Below, piece by piece: positions 5,529 through 10,437 of a stretch of 22,311 nt of DNA. The stretch comes from a virus: positions 1-22,311 of the IMG/VR virus record IMGVR_UViG_3300007540_000128; one strand, given 5' to 3'. A program made the translations under genes and the position numbers. The stretch's first letter is position 1; each line of letters starts with the position of its first letter. The notes under the pieces were generated by a model. It had not been told where the DNA came from and did not search any database. It was given only the letters and a program-made list of their open reading frames with translations.

Positions 5529-6097
5529 TAGGCTACCTCACTTTCTGCTACTGAATTATCAGTAGATGTTGCACTATCAATCAACATTTCTACAACTTGT
5601 TGTAGGTCAATGTTATGCTTCTTAGCAGTAGCTAAAACATTTGCTACAATGCTTTCAGCATTTACGTTAGAGGTTGAAGTATCATCATCACCATCACTTT
5701 CAGTGCTAGGTCCATCGTTGGACTTATCGGCTTTCTTCATTGCTGACTGCAAAGCAGTTAATGATGTGAAGCCTTTCTTTGAGGCTTTGATTGCTTCTAA
5801 ACAATCATCTTGATTGTCAAAGAACCACATAGCTTCTGATCGTCTTCTCTTATCAATATTGGCTATGCCAACATCTCTAAGTCTAGCTGATGTAACCTTG
5901 CCATTTTCACCAACCTCATCTCGTAGAGATCGCATTAGCTTACCTAATCGGTAATCCAATCCATCCTTAGAGATGGAGATCTTGAACCTCTTCTTCAAAG
6001 AAGCCTGTTCATTCTTGTACATCTTAGCTAAAGCTAAACCTTCACTCTCTAGAGTGTCTACTGATGGGATGATTGCTATTGCTGTTGAGGTTGTCAT
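5528..6097 (-). CDS. Hypothetical 189-residue protein, first gene of the leftward operon
   Basis: Starts MTTSTAIAIIPSVDTLESEG. Residues 30-110 are basic and helical (KKRFKISISKDG, RLGKLMRSLRDEVGENG, RLRDVGIANIDKRRRSEAMW), a DNA-binding-like composition without a helix-turn-helix I can name. An acidic Ser/Asp-rich linker follows (about 128-147), then a helical C-terminal segment. The ATG at 6097 is chosen because the frame upstream of it is inside hairpin element B and has no supported start. Two GTCCAA-type dyads lie upstream and one (5710-5723) lies within the gene, a layout typical of an autoregulated regulator. Whether this protein binds those sites is inference. Confidence 0.7.
   Translation of the reverse strand: MTTSTAIAIIPSVDTLESEGLALAKMYKNEQASLKKRFKISISKDGLDYRLGKLMRSLRDEVGENGKVTSARLRDVGIANIDKRRRSEAMWFFDNQDDCLEAIKASKKGFTSLTALQSAMKKADKSNDGPSTESDGDDDTSTSNVNAESIVANVLATAKKHNIDLQQVVEMLIDSATSTDNSVAESEVA
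5710..5723. promoter_or_regulatory. GTCCATCGTTGGAC dyad, copy 5 (intragenic)
   Basis: GTCCATCGTTGGAC has one mismatched pair relative to the perfect palindrome and lies inside the coding sequence of the 189-residue protein, within the acidic linker (translated SNDG). It may be a weaker auxiliary site or a chance similarity helped by codon choice. Confidence 0.45.
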
Positions 6098-6103
6098 TTC
6101 TTT

Positions 6104-6191
6104 TCTCTCTTTCTTTCTACTGTTTCTAAGTGTTATTACTTTCACTAAAGTATAAGTAATAACACGTAAGAAACAGTAAAGAAAGAAGAGA
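6104..6191 (-). repeat. Hairpin element B in the leader of the 189-residue gene
   Basis: The core is a perfect 12-bp inner stem (6130-6141 with 6154-6165) around a 12-nt loop, an internal loop (AA 6128-6129 facing GTA 6166-6168) and a perfect 10-bp outer stem (6118-6127 with 6169-6178). With a 2-nt and a 1-nt bulge, pairing continues for about 12 more base pairs out to 6104 and 6191, and that outermost part includes the purine tract that should serve as ribosome site for the ATG at 6097. Architecture and loop match element A. Confidence 0.78.
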
Positions 6192-6225
6192 GAGTTTGGT
6201 GGGGTAAATCGGTGACAAAAACTGT

Positions 6226-6274
6226 GCCAACTACTCACACGCGAAAGCTACGCTTTTGTTGCGCGGTAGTTAGC
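6226..6274 (-). repeat. Nested hairpin in the leftward leader
   Basis: Outer stem 6226-6234 with 6266-6274 (nine pairs, one G-U in RNA), middle stem CGCG 6240-6243 with 6262-6265, inner stem 6244-6248 with 6252-6256 closing a 3-nt loop. Unpaired stretches of five bases separate the stems on one side each. It lies 3 bp from the dyad at 6278-6291. No U-tract follows, so it is not a typical terminator. Confidence 0.55.
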
Positions 6275-6277
6275 CAA

Positions 6278-6291
6278 GTCCAACATTGGAC
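6278..6291. promoter_or_regulatory. GTCCAACATTGGAC dyad, copy 6
   Basis: Two perfect GTCCAA/TTGGAC half-sites around CA, the reverse complement of copies 1 and 2. It lies between the nested hairpin and copy 7, about 180 bp upstream of the ATG at 6097, in the leader or promoter zone of the leftward operon. Confidence 0.65.
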
Positions 6292-6327
6292 ATCGTTTTT
6301 GATGGGGTGGTATCTGTAGGTTTTGTA

Positions 6328-6341
6328 GTCCGACGTTGGGG
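6328..6341. promoter_or_regulatory. GTCCGACGTTGGGG degenerate dyad, copy 7
   Basis: GTCCGACGTTGGGG keeps the CGACGTTGG-like core but deviates from the GTCCAACGTTGGAC palindrome at three positions. It lies 36 bp from copy 6, close to three and a half helical turns, so paired binding is possible. It is the weakest member of the set. Confidence 0.4.
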
Positions 6342-6391
6342 TCTTTTCACATCTCATATTTCGGCATATTCAGTATCGTAATGCTGTGACA

Positions 6392-6408
6392 AGTGATAGT
6401 GTATCACT
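6392..6408. promoter_or_regulatory. AGTGATA-GTG-TATCACT inverted repeat
   Basis: A perfect 7-bp inverted repeat with a 3-bp centre, typical in size for a dimeric repressor operator. It differs from the GTCCAA family and occurs once. It lies between the leftward leader and the CATATGCTA repeats. Confidence 0.5.
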
Positions 6409-6467
6409 AGCATTGCTAAATCGTAGATTGATCGCACATAATGTGTTGCATTGCCTACGCTACACTA

Positions 6468-6499
6468 CATATGCTACATATGCTACGCCTCATATGCTA
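6468..6499. repeat. CATATGCTA short repeats beside a GC-rich island
   Basis: CATATGCTA occurs at 6468-6476, 6477-6485 and 6491-6499, the first two directly adjacent, with related GCTATGCTATATGC following to about 6516. A GC-rich stretch (about 6513-6560) and then AT-rich DNA follow. Short iterated sites next to an AT-rich zone resemble an iteron-type origin or a repeated binding site; neither can be decided here. Confidence 0.45.
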
Positions 6500-6684
6500 T
6501 GCGCTATGCTATATGCGCCCATCCAAGCGCGGGCGGGCATGCTCCACCGGGGGTACGGTAGATATATATACACAGAAGAACACAGATCAGGTATTTTCAC
6601 TGTTAACCATACAGGCAAGTGATAACTATATGTACCCTATTAGACACACACATAAATTATTTTCACAATATTTGTATTTTTTAG

Positions 6685-6713
6685 TTGACAGAGTTTGATT
6701 GAGCCACTATAAC
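6685..6713 (+). promoter_or_regulatory. Strong sigma70-type promoter for the right arm
   Basis: Consensus TTGACA (6685-6690), a 17-bp spacer and TATAAC (6708-6713), five of six -10 matches. It faces the right arm and lies about 110 bp upstream of the first plus-strand gene at 6824. A second TATAAT (6721-6726) follows without a good -35. The palindrome at 6729-6740 lies near the expected start of transcription. Confidence 0.72.
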
Positions 6714-6728
6714 TATACACTATAATGA

Positions 6729-6740
6729 TCACTTAAGTGA
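6729..6740. promoter_or_regulatory. TCACTTAAGTGA palindrome at the promoter start site
   Basis: A perfect 12-bp palindrome beginning 16 bp after the -10 box of the right-arm promoter. Its position just past the start of transcription fits an operator. Related sequence (AACACTTAA) recurs just before the first gene at about 6816-6824, but not as a full palindrome. Confidence 0.5.
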
Positions 6741-6823
6741 ATATTAAAACTATCCCTTCATAAAAACTTAAAAAACATTTAATTATAAAACACATTAGTG
6801 AACATTGAAAGTGAAACACTTAA

Positions 6824-6988
6824 ATGGTAGATCAATTATCTCTAATAGAAATATTATCAACTATATGGCCTATCTTACTGGGTATAATAACTCTTATTAT
6901 TGTACTAGCTAAGATGCATGGCGATATTGTTGTACTAAAAGAGAAAGTAAAGAGTCTGTTTGATCTATGGAACTCTAAAAATAAGTAG
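6824..6988 (+). CDS. Small single-span membrane protein
   Basis: A 54-residue protein, MVDQLSLIEILSTIWPILLG then IITLIIVLAK, giving one membrane span at about 9-29, followed by a basic amphipathic helix (VVLKEKVKSLFDLWNSKNK). This layout, one span then a short coiled-coil-like helix with a Leu-Phe-x-Leu-Trp-Asn end, is seen in small phage membrane proteins sometimes linked to lysis; it is also compatible with an accessory membrane anchor. The ribosome site is weak (GAAAGTGAAA upstream). It is the first gene after the strong promoter at 6685-6713. Confidence 0.65.
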   Translation: MVDQLSLIEILSTIWPILLGIITLIIVLAKMHGDIVVLKEKVKSLFDLWNSKNK

Positions 6989-6989
6989 T

Positions 6990-7187
6990 ATGATAGTTAG
7001 AGAACCAGTATTGATACGTATTTACTACTACCTGCCTGATTATAGTAGTTTAGTGCAGGAATTTATGTGGGGTACTATGGACATTATTCCAGAATACCCA
7101 CGTATTAATAAATTTTTAAACTATTGGCATGAAAATATAGACGCTGTAATAGCCAGTATTGACATTGACCCATATAAAGGAGTATAA
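6990..7187 (+). CDS. Usg-like protein
   Basis: A 65-residue protein whose body matches the Usg family known from Alphaproteobacteria: YYYLPDYSSLVQEFMWGTMD, then IPEYP, then KFLNYWHENIDAVIASIDI. The family pattern is Tyr-x-x-Pro-Asp-x-x-x-Leu-Leu-Gln-x-Phe-x-Trp, Asp-x-x-Pro-x-x-Pro, Lys-Phe-Leu-x-x-Trp and a final Ser-Val/Ile strand; all are present. The molecular function of Usg is not established to my knowledge. The start at 6990 is chosen because it follows the upstream stop by one base; the frame upstream of it overlaps the membrane gene. It is followed 3 bp later by another membrane protein gene. Confidence 0.72.
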   Translation: MIVREPVLIRIYYYLPDYSSLVQEFMWGTMDIIPEYPRINKFLNYWHENIDAVIASIDIDPYKGV

Positions 7188-7190
7188 TCT

Positions 7191-7355
7191 ATGAAAATTA
7201 AAGCATTCTTTAATGGCATGTACGAATTTGCAAAGAAAGCATACGCACGTGCTACCAGTATACTATCAGATCCAATGAATACCAGAGCAATCATAGCTAT
7301 AGTTGTACTAACAGGTTTTGTATTATTAGCAATGAGCTTTGGTATTATTAAATAA
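7191..7355 (+). CDS. Small single-span membrane protein
   Basis: A 54-residue protein: MKIKAFFNGMYEFAKKAYAR as an amphipathic basic N-terminus, a short linker, then a hydrophobic span (about 33-51, IIAIVVLTGFVLLAMSF). The ribosome site AAAGGAG precedes the ATG by ten bases. It is not recognised. The N-terminal basic helix plus a C-terminal span suggests a membrane-anchored protein with the helix in the cytoplasm; its position after the Usg-like gene suggests co-expression. Confidence 0.68.
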   Translation: MKIKAFFNGMYEFAKKAYARATSILSDPMNTRAIIAIVVLTGFVLLAMSFGIIK

Positions 7356-7377
7356 TTACAGAAACAACTTGACATTT

Positions 7378-7581
7378 ATGAGAAAAGAAGTAAAACTATA
7401 CAAAGAAAGAGTATTAGAGTCATTTTATGACGCAATAACAAATAAAACATTAAAGTATCTACACGTACCCCATAGCAAAGTGTTTTATGTACGTGCTGCA
7501 ATAGAAAAACGTACAGGTATTAGGTATAGTTTAGAACATATAGAAAATGCTATGGTACTTGAAGGATGGAAAGATGGCTAA
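7378..7581 (+). CDS. Hypothetical 67-residue protein
   Basis: Starts MRKEVKLYKERVLESFYDAI and includes KVFYVRAAIEKRTGIRYSLE and HIENAMVLEGWKDG. The helix pattern with a basic recognition-like segment is compatible with a small winged or helix-turn-helix fold, but I cannot name a family. No Shine-Dalgarno is visible before the ATG at 7378 and a TTG at 7339 would give a longer version. The C-terminus overlaps the next gene by 8 bp. Confidence 0.6.
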   Translation: MRKEVKLYKERVLESFYDAITNKTLKYLHVPHSKVFYVRAAIEKRTGIRYSLEHIENAMVLEGWKDG

Positions 7582-7846
7582 AACTCCTGCATGGACACGT
7601 AAGGCTGGTAAGAGTAAATCTGGTGGTCTGAATAAAAAAGGCGTAGCCTCATATCGTAAAGAAAATCCCAACTCTAAATTAAAGATGGCTGTAACTGGTA
7701 AAGTTAAAAAGGCATCAGCCGATGCTAAAAGACGTAAATCATTTTGTGCTAGAATGAAAGGCATGAAGAAACGCTTAACGAGTGCCAAGACTGCTCGTGA
7801 TCCTAACTCAAGGATCAATAAGTCTTTGAGGAAATGGAGATGTTAA
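7574..7846 (+). CDS. Conserved phage protein, DUF6321-like
   Basis: A 90-residue basic protein beginning MAKTPAWTRKAGKSKSGGLN, then KKGVASYRKENP, SFCARMKGMKKRLTSAKTA and a C-terminal DPNSRINKSLRKWRC. The order of PAWTRKxGKxxxGGLNxKG, SFCARMxGMKKxLT and DPNSRINKSLRKW is strongly conserved in phages and some larger viruses and corresponds, as I recall, to DUF6321. The role is unknown to me; the basic charge fits DNA or RNA contact. The ATG at 7574 has GGATGGAAAG upstream; an in-frame start at 7547 would add ten residues outside the conserved part. Confidence 0.85.
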   Translation: MAKTPAWTRKAGKSKSGGLNKKGVASYRKENPNSKLKMAVTGKVKKASADAKRRKSFCARMKGMKKRLTSAKTARDPNSRINKSLRKWRC

Positions 7847-7847
7847 A

Positions 7848-8669
7848 ATGGTAGCGAAAGCAATAGCCAAAGCAGTCACGAGATCTGCTGGTAAGAAACT
7901 AACAAAGAAAAAAAGATCCGAAACTGCTGAACAAAAAACTAAGCGATTAATAAAATTAGATTCTGATATAAAGAAAGTAAAAGCATTACGCGAAAAAGAG
8001 TTAAAGCGTATACGTGCTGAAAAAGCAGTGGTAAAAAAGAAAGCCTCTACACAAAAAGGTATGATAGGTTCTGGTGCTAGATCAGCAAAAGGTAAAGGTG
8101 CAAAAGGTTCACAACGAGCATATGATGCAGAACCTATGAGAGCTGCTAATGATGCCAAAGTTACAGATTTATCCGTAAGTAAAGGACAGAAAGGTAAGAT
8201 TACCACAGGCAAAGATGCTCCTATGCATAAGCAACTGCAAACTAAAGCACAGAAAAATAGAGTTGCAAAATATTTAGAGTTAAAGAAAAAACAAAGAGAT
8301 GGTACACTAACAGCAGAAGATAAGCGATGGTTGAAATCCGATGCTGCATATGAAGCAGAAAGATTACGTAGATCTGGTCAAGGCTCTAGAAATAAAAGAG
8401 CAGACTCTCCTAGCAAAGCAGGTAGAAAAACTTCTGCACAAAGAAAGAGGAGTTTAGATTTACCTCCGTTAAAAGGTGAAAAGAAAACTGTACGTACCAA
8501 AGATGATATGGGCGATCCATCTACAGGTGAAGTTACAAGCAAGACAACTGCAAACAGAGCAGCTGCATTAGCTCGTAGTGCAGATAGAAAAGCAGAAGTA
8601 GATAGAATAGATAGAAAAACTAAACGAAGCAGAAAAAGAAATGTAAGAGAAATGAAAAGGAGAAAGTAA
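7848..8669 (+). CDS. Lysine-rich hypothetical protein
   Basis: A 273-residue, very basic, low-hydrophobicity protein, opening MVAKAIAKAVTRSAGKKLTK and with repeated Lys/Arg runs to its end (KRSRKRNVREMKRRK). A central helical block (KYLELKKKQRDGTLTAEDKR) is the only segment with ordered character. No domain is recognised. It starts two bases after the stop of the DUF6321-like gene. The composition suggests nucleic acid binding, possibly a protein packaged with DNA; that is inference. It does not carry the double-glycine motif of the next genes. Confidence 0.75.
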   Translation: MVAKAIAKAVTRSAGKKLTKKKRSETAEQKTKRLIKLDSDIKKVKALREKELKRIRAEKAVVKKKASTQKGMIGSGARSAKGKGAKGSQRAYDAEPMRAANDAKVTDLSVSKGQKGKITTGKDAPMHKQLQTKAQKNRVAKYLELKKKQRDGTLTAEDKRWLKSDAAYEAERLRRSGQGSRNKRADSPSKAGRKTSAQRKRSLDLPPLKGEKKTVRTKDDMGDPSTGEVTSKTTANRAAALARSADRKAEVDRIDRKTKRSRKRNVREMKRRK

Positions 8670-9041
8670 ATGGGACTAGAAGTAGAAATAATGTTACCAC
8701 TAAAATATTATAAAGAACGAATAGCAGAAGCTAAAAAAGCTGGCGATATGAAAAAAGTAAAAAAATTAGAAAGCCAGTTAGAACAAAGAAAAAAAGAAAT
8801 AAATAAACAGGCATCTATGGATCGTAATGCTAGAGCCAATGCTGCTGATTTAAAAGCTGGATCAGCAATGGGTGGTGCAAAACCACCAAAGCCTATGAAA
8901 AAACCAGAAATGATGTATGGTGGTATGGCAAACAATAAGAAGCATATGTACTCAGCAGGAGGATCGGTTAAAGATAATCCCGGTCTGAAAGCATTAGCAA
9001 AGCAACGACCAGATGTAGTTGCTAAAATGATGAAAGGATAA
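8670..9041 (+). CDS. Small coiled-coil protein with double-glycine motifs
   Basis: A 123-residue protein: an N-terminal charged helix (YYKERIAEAKKAGDMKKVKK and EQRKKEINKQ) likely to coil, then a Gly/Ala/Pro/Met-rich part with MMYGGMA and MYSAGGSVKDNPG, ending LAKQRPDVVAKMMKG. The start at 8670 has a perfect AAGGAG upstream. The Tyr-x-x-GG motif recurs in the next two small proteins and in the 637-residue protein at 16005. Function unknown; proteins with this motif accompany virion genes in similar phages as far as I recall. Confidence 0.75.
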   Translation: MGLEVEIMLPLKYYKERIAEAKKAGDMKKVKKLESQLEQRKKEINKQASMDRNARANAADLKAGSAMGGAKPPKPMKKPEMMYGGMANNKKHMYSAGGSVKDNPGLKALAKQRPDVVAKMMKG

Positions 9042-9048
9042 ATACAAT

Positions 9049-9180
9049 ATGCCTATGCACAAGAAAACAAAGAAAATGTCTAAGGGTGGAGCCACTAAGA
9101 AAATGTATGGTGGTGGAATGGGTATGGGTAAAAAGGGTACAAAGAAGTACTCTAAAGGTGGAGCTGCTAAACGTAGATAA
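9049..9180 (+). CDS. 43-residue Gly/Lys-rich peptide with three GG motifs
   Basis: Starts MPMHKKTKKMSKGGATKKMY, continues GGGMGMGKKG and ends KKYSKGGAAKRR. It is almost entirely Lys, Gly, Met and Ser, with SKGG, MYGGG and YSKGG repeats. GGATAAATACAAT before the ATG is an acceptable ribosome site, and the stop overlaps the next start as TAATG. No fold is expected. Its conserved-looking spacing and coupling support translation. It shares its motif with the flanking small proteins. Confidence 0.68.
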   Translation: MPMHKKTKKMSKGGATKKMYGGGMGMGKKGTKKYSKGGAAKRR

Positions 9181-9899
9181 TGCCTAATCTTATAAGCAAT
9201 GTACCCCACTTTAATTGTTGGGTACGTAGAGAGTTCACTAGTAACCATCAAAAGTATCACGGTGAATTTCTACATGGGATTGCATTTGCAGTAAATACCA
9301 TACCAGACAGATCACTTAGCTTTCAGGTTGTATTTACTGGATGTGAGATAGACAGGGAAGATGGACCTCAAGAGAATGTACATGGAGGAGCTATGTGGGC
9401 AAGGATGCCGATACAGGCACTCGTAGCTGACATACCTCTAGAAGAGTGGCCTGACCCAATGGAAGATCATTTATGCCAACCTTGGGATTGTGAGTCACGA
9501 GAGCATGGTACAGTCATTCTGGATAGAGTAAGTTCATCACCTTGGTTGTGTAAGATAGGAGGTGATCTCTATACAGGTAAATACTTATTTACCGTAGATT
9601 ACACAGGCAATGATATAGCAGATGATCCTGCACAGCATAAACAGTCACACGTAATATATTTAACAGATGCTGGTAGCTGGACAGGAAACTTTGTAGCACT
9701 GCCTAACAATAGAGTAAGGGCAACTAGCCCTGCTCTATGGAGAACTGGAGAGGGTGCACCTGACTTTGTACCGTCACAATGGGTGCACTCAGCAGAAGGA
9801 CATGAGACATACTTAGATCCATCTGTAACATTTAATAATCTATACGCAAAGGACACTAGGAAAAATGCCAGTAAAAAGAAAAGTAAGAAAACTAAGTAA
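9180..9899 (+). CDS. Conserved phage protein of unknown function, 239 residues
   Basis: A soluble, beta-rich protein opening MPNLISNVPHFNCWVRREFT, with HGEFLHGIAFAV, QVVFTGCE, ENVHGGAMWARMPIQALV, QPWDCES, PSPWLCKIGG-like SSPWLCKIGGDLYTGKYLFT, ADDPAQHKQSHVI and ALPNNRVRATSPA. I recall this whole set, in this order, as a conserved protein lying just upstream of the lysis and packaging genes in many marine-type phages; no function is known to me. The C-terminal 20 residues are Lys-rich (NASKKKSKKTK). The TAATG overlap with the previous gene supports the start. It may be a virion component; a structure prediction would test that. Confidence 0.85.
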   Translation: MPNLISNVPHFNCWVRREFTSNHQKYHGEFLHGIAFAVNTIPDRSLSFQVVFTGCEIDREDGPQENVHGGAMWARMPIQALVADIPLEEWPDPMEDHLCQPWDCESREHGTVILDRVSSSPWLCKIGGDLYTGKYLFTVDYTGNDIADDPAQHKQSHVIYLTDAGSWTGNFVALPNNRVRATSPALWRTGEGAPDFVPSQWVHSAEGHETYLDPSVTFNNLYAKDTRKNASKKKSKKTK

Positions 9900-10074
9900 G
9901 GGTGGTAGCACAGTAAACGCAGCAGGTAACTATACACAGCCCGGTATGCGTAAGAGATTATTCAATAGTATTAAGGCGAGTGGAAAAGGTGGTGCTCCGG
10001 GGCAATGGTCAGGACGCAAAGCCCAGATGTTAGCAAAAAGATACAAGGCAAAAGGTGGAGGTTACAAATCATAA
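9865..10074 (+). CDS. Conserved small phage protein (KGGxxGQWSxRKAQ type)
   Basis: A 69-residue basic protein: MPVKRKVRKLSKGGSTVNAA, then GNYTQPGMRKRLFNSIKASG, then KGGAPGQWSGRKAQMLAKRY and an ending KAKGGGYKS. The core NYTxPxMRKRLFxxIKAxxKGGxxGQWSxRKAQxLAxxYxxxGGGY is very widely conserved in phages; its function is unknown to me. The gene starts inside the last 35 bp of the previous gene with AGGAAAA upstream, and its stop overlaps the next start as TAATG. It contains one LSKGG copy of the double-glycine motif. Confidence 0.84.
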   Translation: MPVKRKVRKLSKGGSTVNAAGNYTQPGMRKRLFNSIKASGKGGAPGQWSGRKAQMLAKRYKAKGGGYKS

Positions 10075-10202
10075 TGACATGTGAATGTGGAGAAGAGCCA
10101 GTATGCATGTGTAATGTAGAGTCAGAATCTAAATGCGATAGTTGCATAGAGTGTGGCTGTAATCCAGATGTATGTAAATGTGAGTGTCATGGCAAGAGCT
10201 AA
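10074..10202 (+). CDS. Cysteine-rich metallothionein-like peptide
   Basis: A 42-residue peptide with 11 cysteines at positions 3, 5, 11, 13, 21, 24, 27, 29, 34, 36 and 38, plus His39: MTCECGEEPVCMCN, then KCDSCIECGCN, then VCKCECHGKS. The CxC, CxxC and CxCxC spacing and lack of aromatic residues resemble metallothioneins, which bind Zn, Cu or Cd through Cys clusters. Its acidic, Cys-dense make-up is unlike any neighbour. The start is set by the TAATG overlap with the previous gene and the stop lies 14 bp inside the next gene, so it fits the operon. Homology to a known family is not claimed; the function is inferred from composition. Confidence 0.7.
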   Translation: MTCECGEEPVCMCNVESESKCDSCIECGCNPDVCKCECHGKS

Positions 10203-10437
10203 GTCACAACAGAGTCTGGCAAACTGGACAAAGCAGGATTGGCGTACTAAGTCAGGTAAGCCATCTACACAGGGACCAAAGGCTACAGGTGAAAGGTATT
10301 TACCTGCTAAAGCTATTAAGTCACTATCATCTTCTGAGTATGCTGCTACTACCAAAGCTAAACGTGCAGGTAACAAACAACATGTAAAACAACCAAAGGG
10401 CATAGCTAAGAAGACAGCTAGGTTTAGGAGAGCTTAA
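10189..10437 (+). CDS. Conserved small phage protein (WTKQxWRTxSGKPS...RYLPxKAI type)
   Basis: An 82-residue basic protein: MARAKSQQSLANWTKQDWRT, SGKPS, then GERYLPAKAIKSLSSSEYAA, TTKAKRAGNKQHVKQPKGIA and KKTARFRRA. The order of these segments is well conserved in many phages and some giant viruses; function unknown to me. It starts inside the end of the Cys-rich gene (14-bp overlap) and its stop overlaps the holin start as TAATG. Its neighbour two genes upstream, the KGGxxGQWS protein, often travels with it, suggesting a linked role. Confidence 0.84.
   Translation: MARAKSQQSLANWTKQDWRTKSGKPSTQGPKATGERYLPAKAIKSLSSSEYAATTKAKRAGNKQHVKQPKGIAKKTARFRRA

Larger units (their letters stand above)
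6098..6823. other. Divergent intergenic control region
   Basis: About 726 bp without a convincing protein gene between the leftward and rightward arms. From left to right it holds hairpin element B, a nested hairpin, two GTCCAA-type dyads, a 7-bp inverted repeat, CATATGCTA repeats next to a short GC-rich island (about 6513-6560), an AT-rich stretch with a strong plus-strand promoter and a 12-bp palindrome. Open frames here are low in complexity and lack ribosome sites. Regulation of both arms is likely; an origin is possible. Confidence 0.7.

Noticed and set aside
6098-6238. Longer N-terminus for the 189-residue protein from 6238
   Set aside because: It would translate through both arms of hairpin element B and gives a hydrophobic, low-complexity leader without a ribosome site.
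6513-6560. GC-rich island as a tRNA gene or tRNA remnant serving as an attachment site
   Set aside because: No cloverleaf arms, anticodon stem or T-arm consensus could be found on either strand, and no integrase is present.
6386-6698. Open frames of 78 and 85 codons in the divergent region
   Set aside because: They run through the CATATGCTA repeats and the GC-rich island, lack ribosome sites and have no protein-like composition.
7369-7374. TTGACA upstream of the gene at 7378 as a promoter
   Set aside because: No acceptable -10 sequence at 16-18 bp, and the box lies too close to the start codon.
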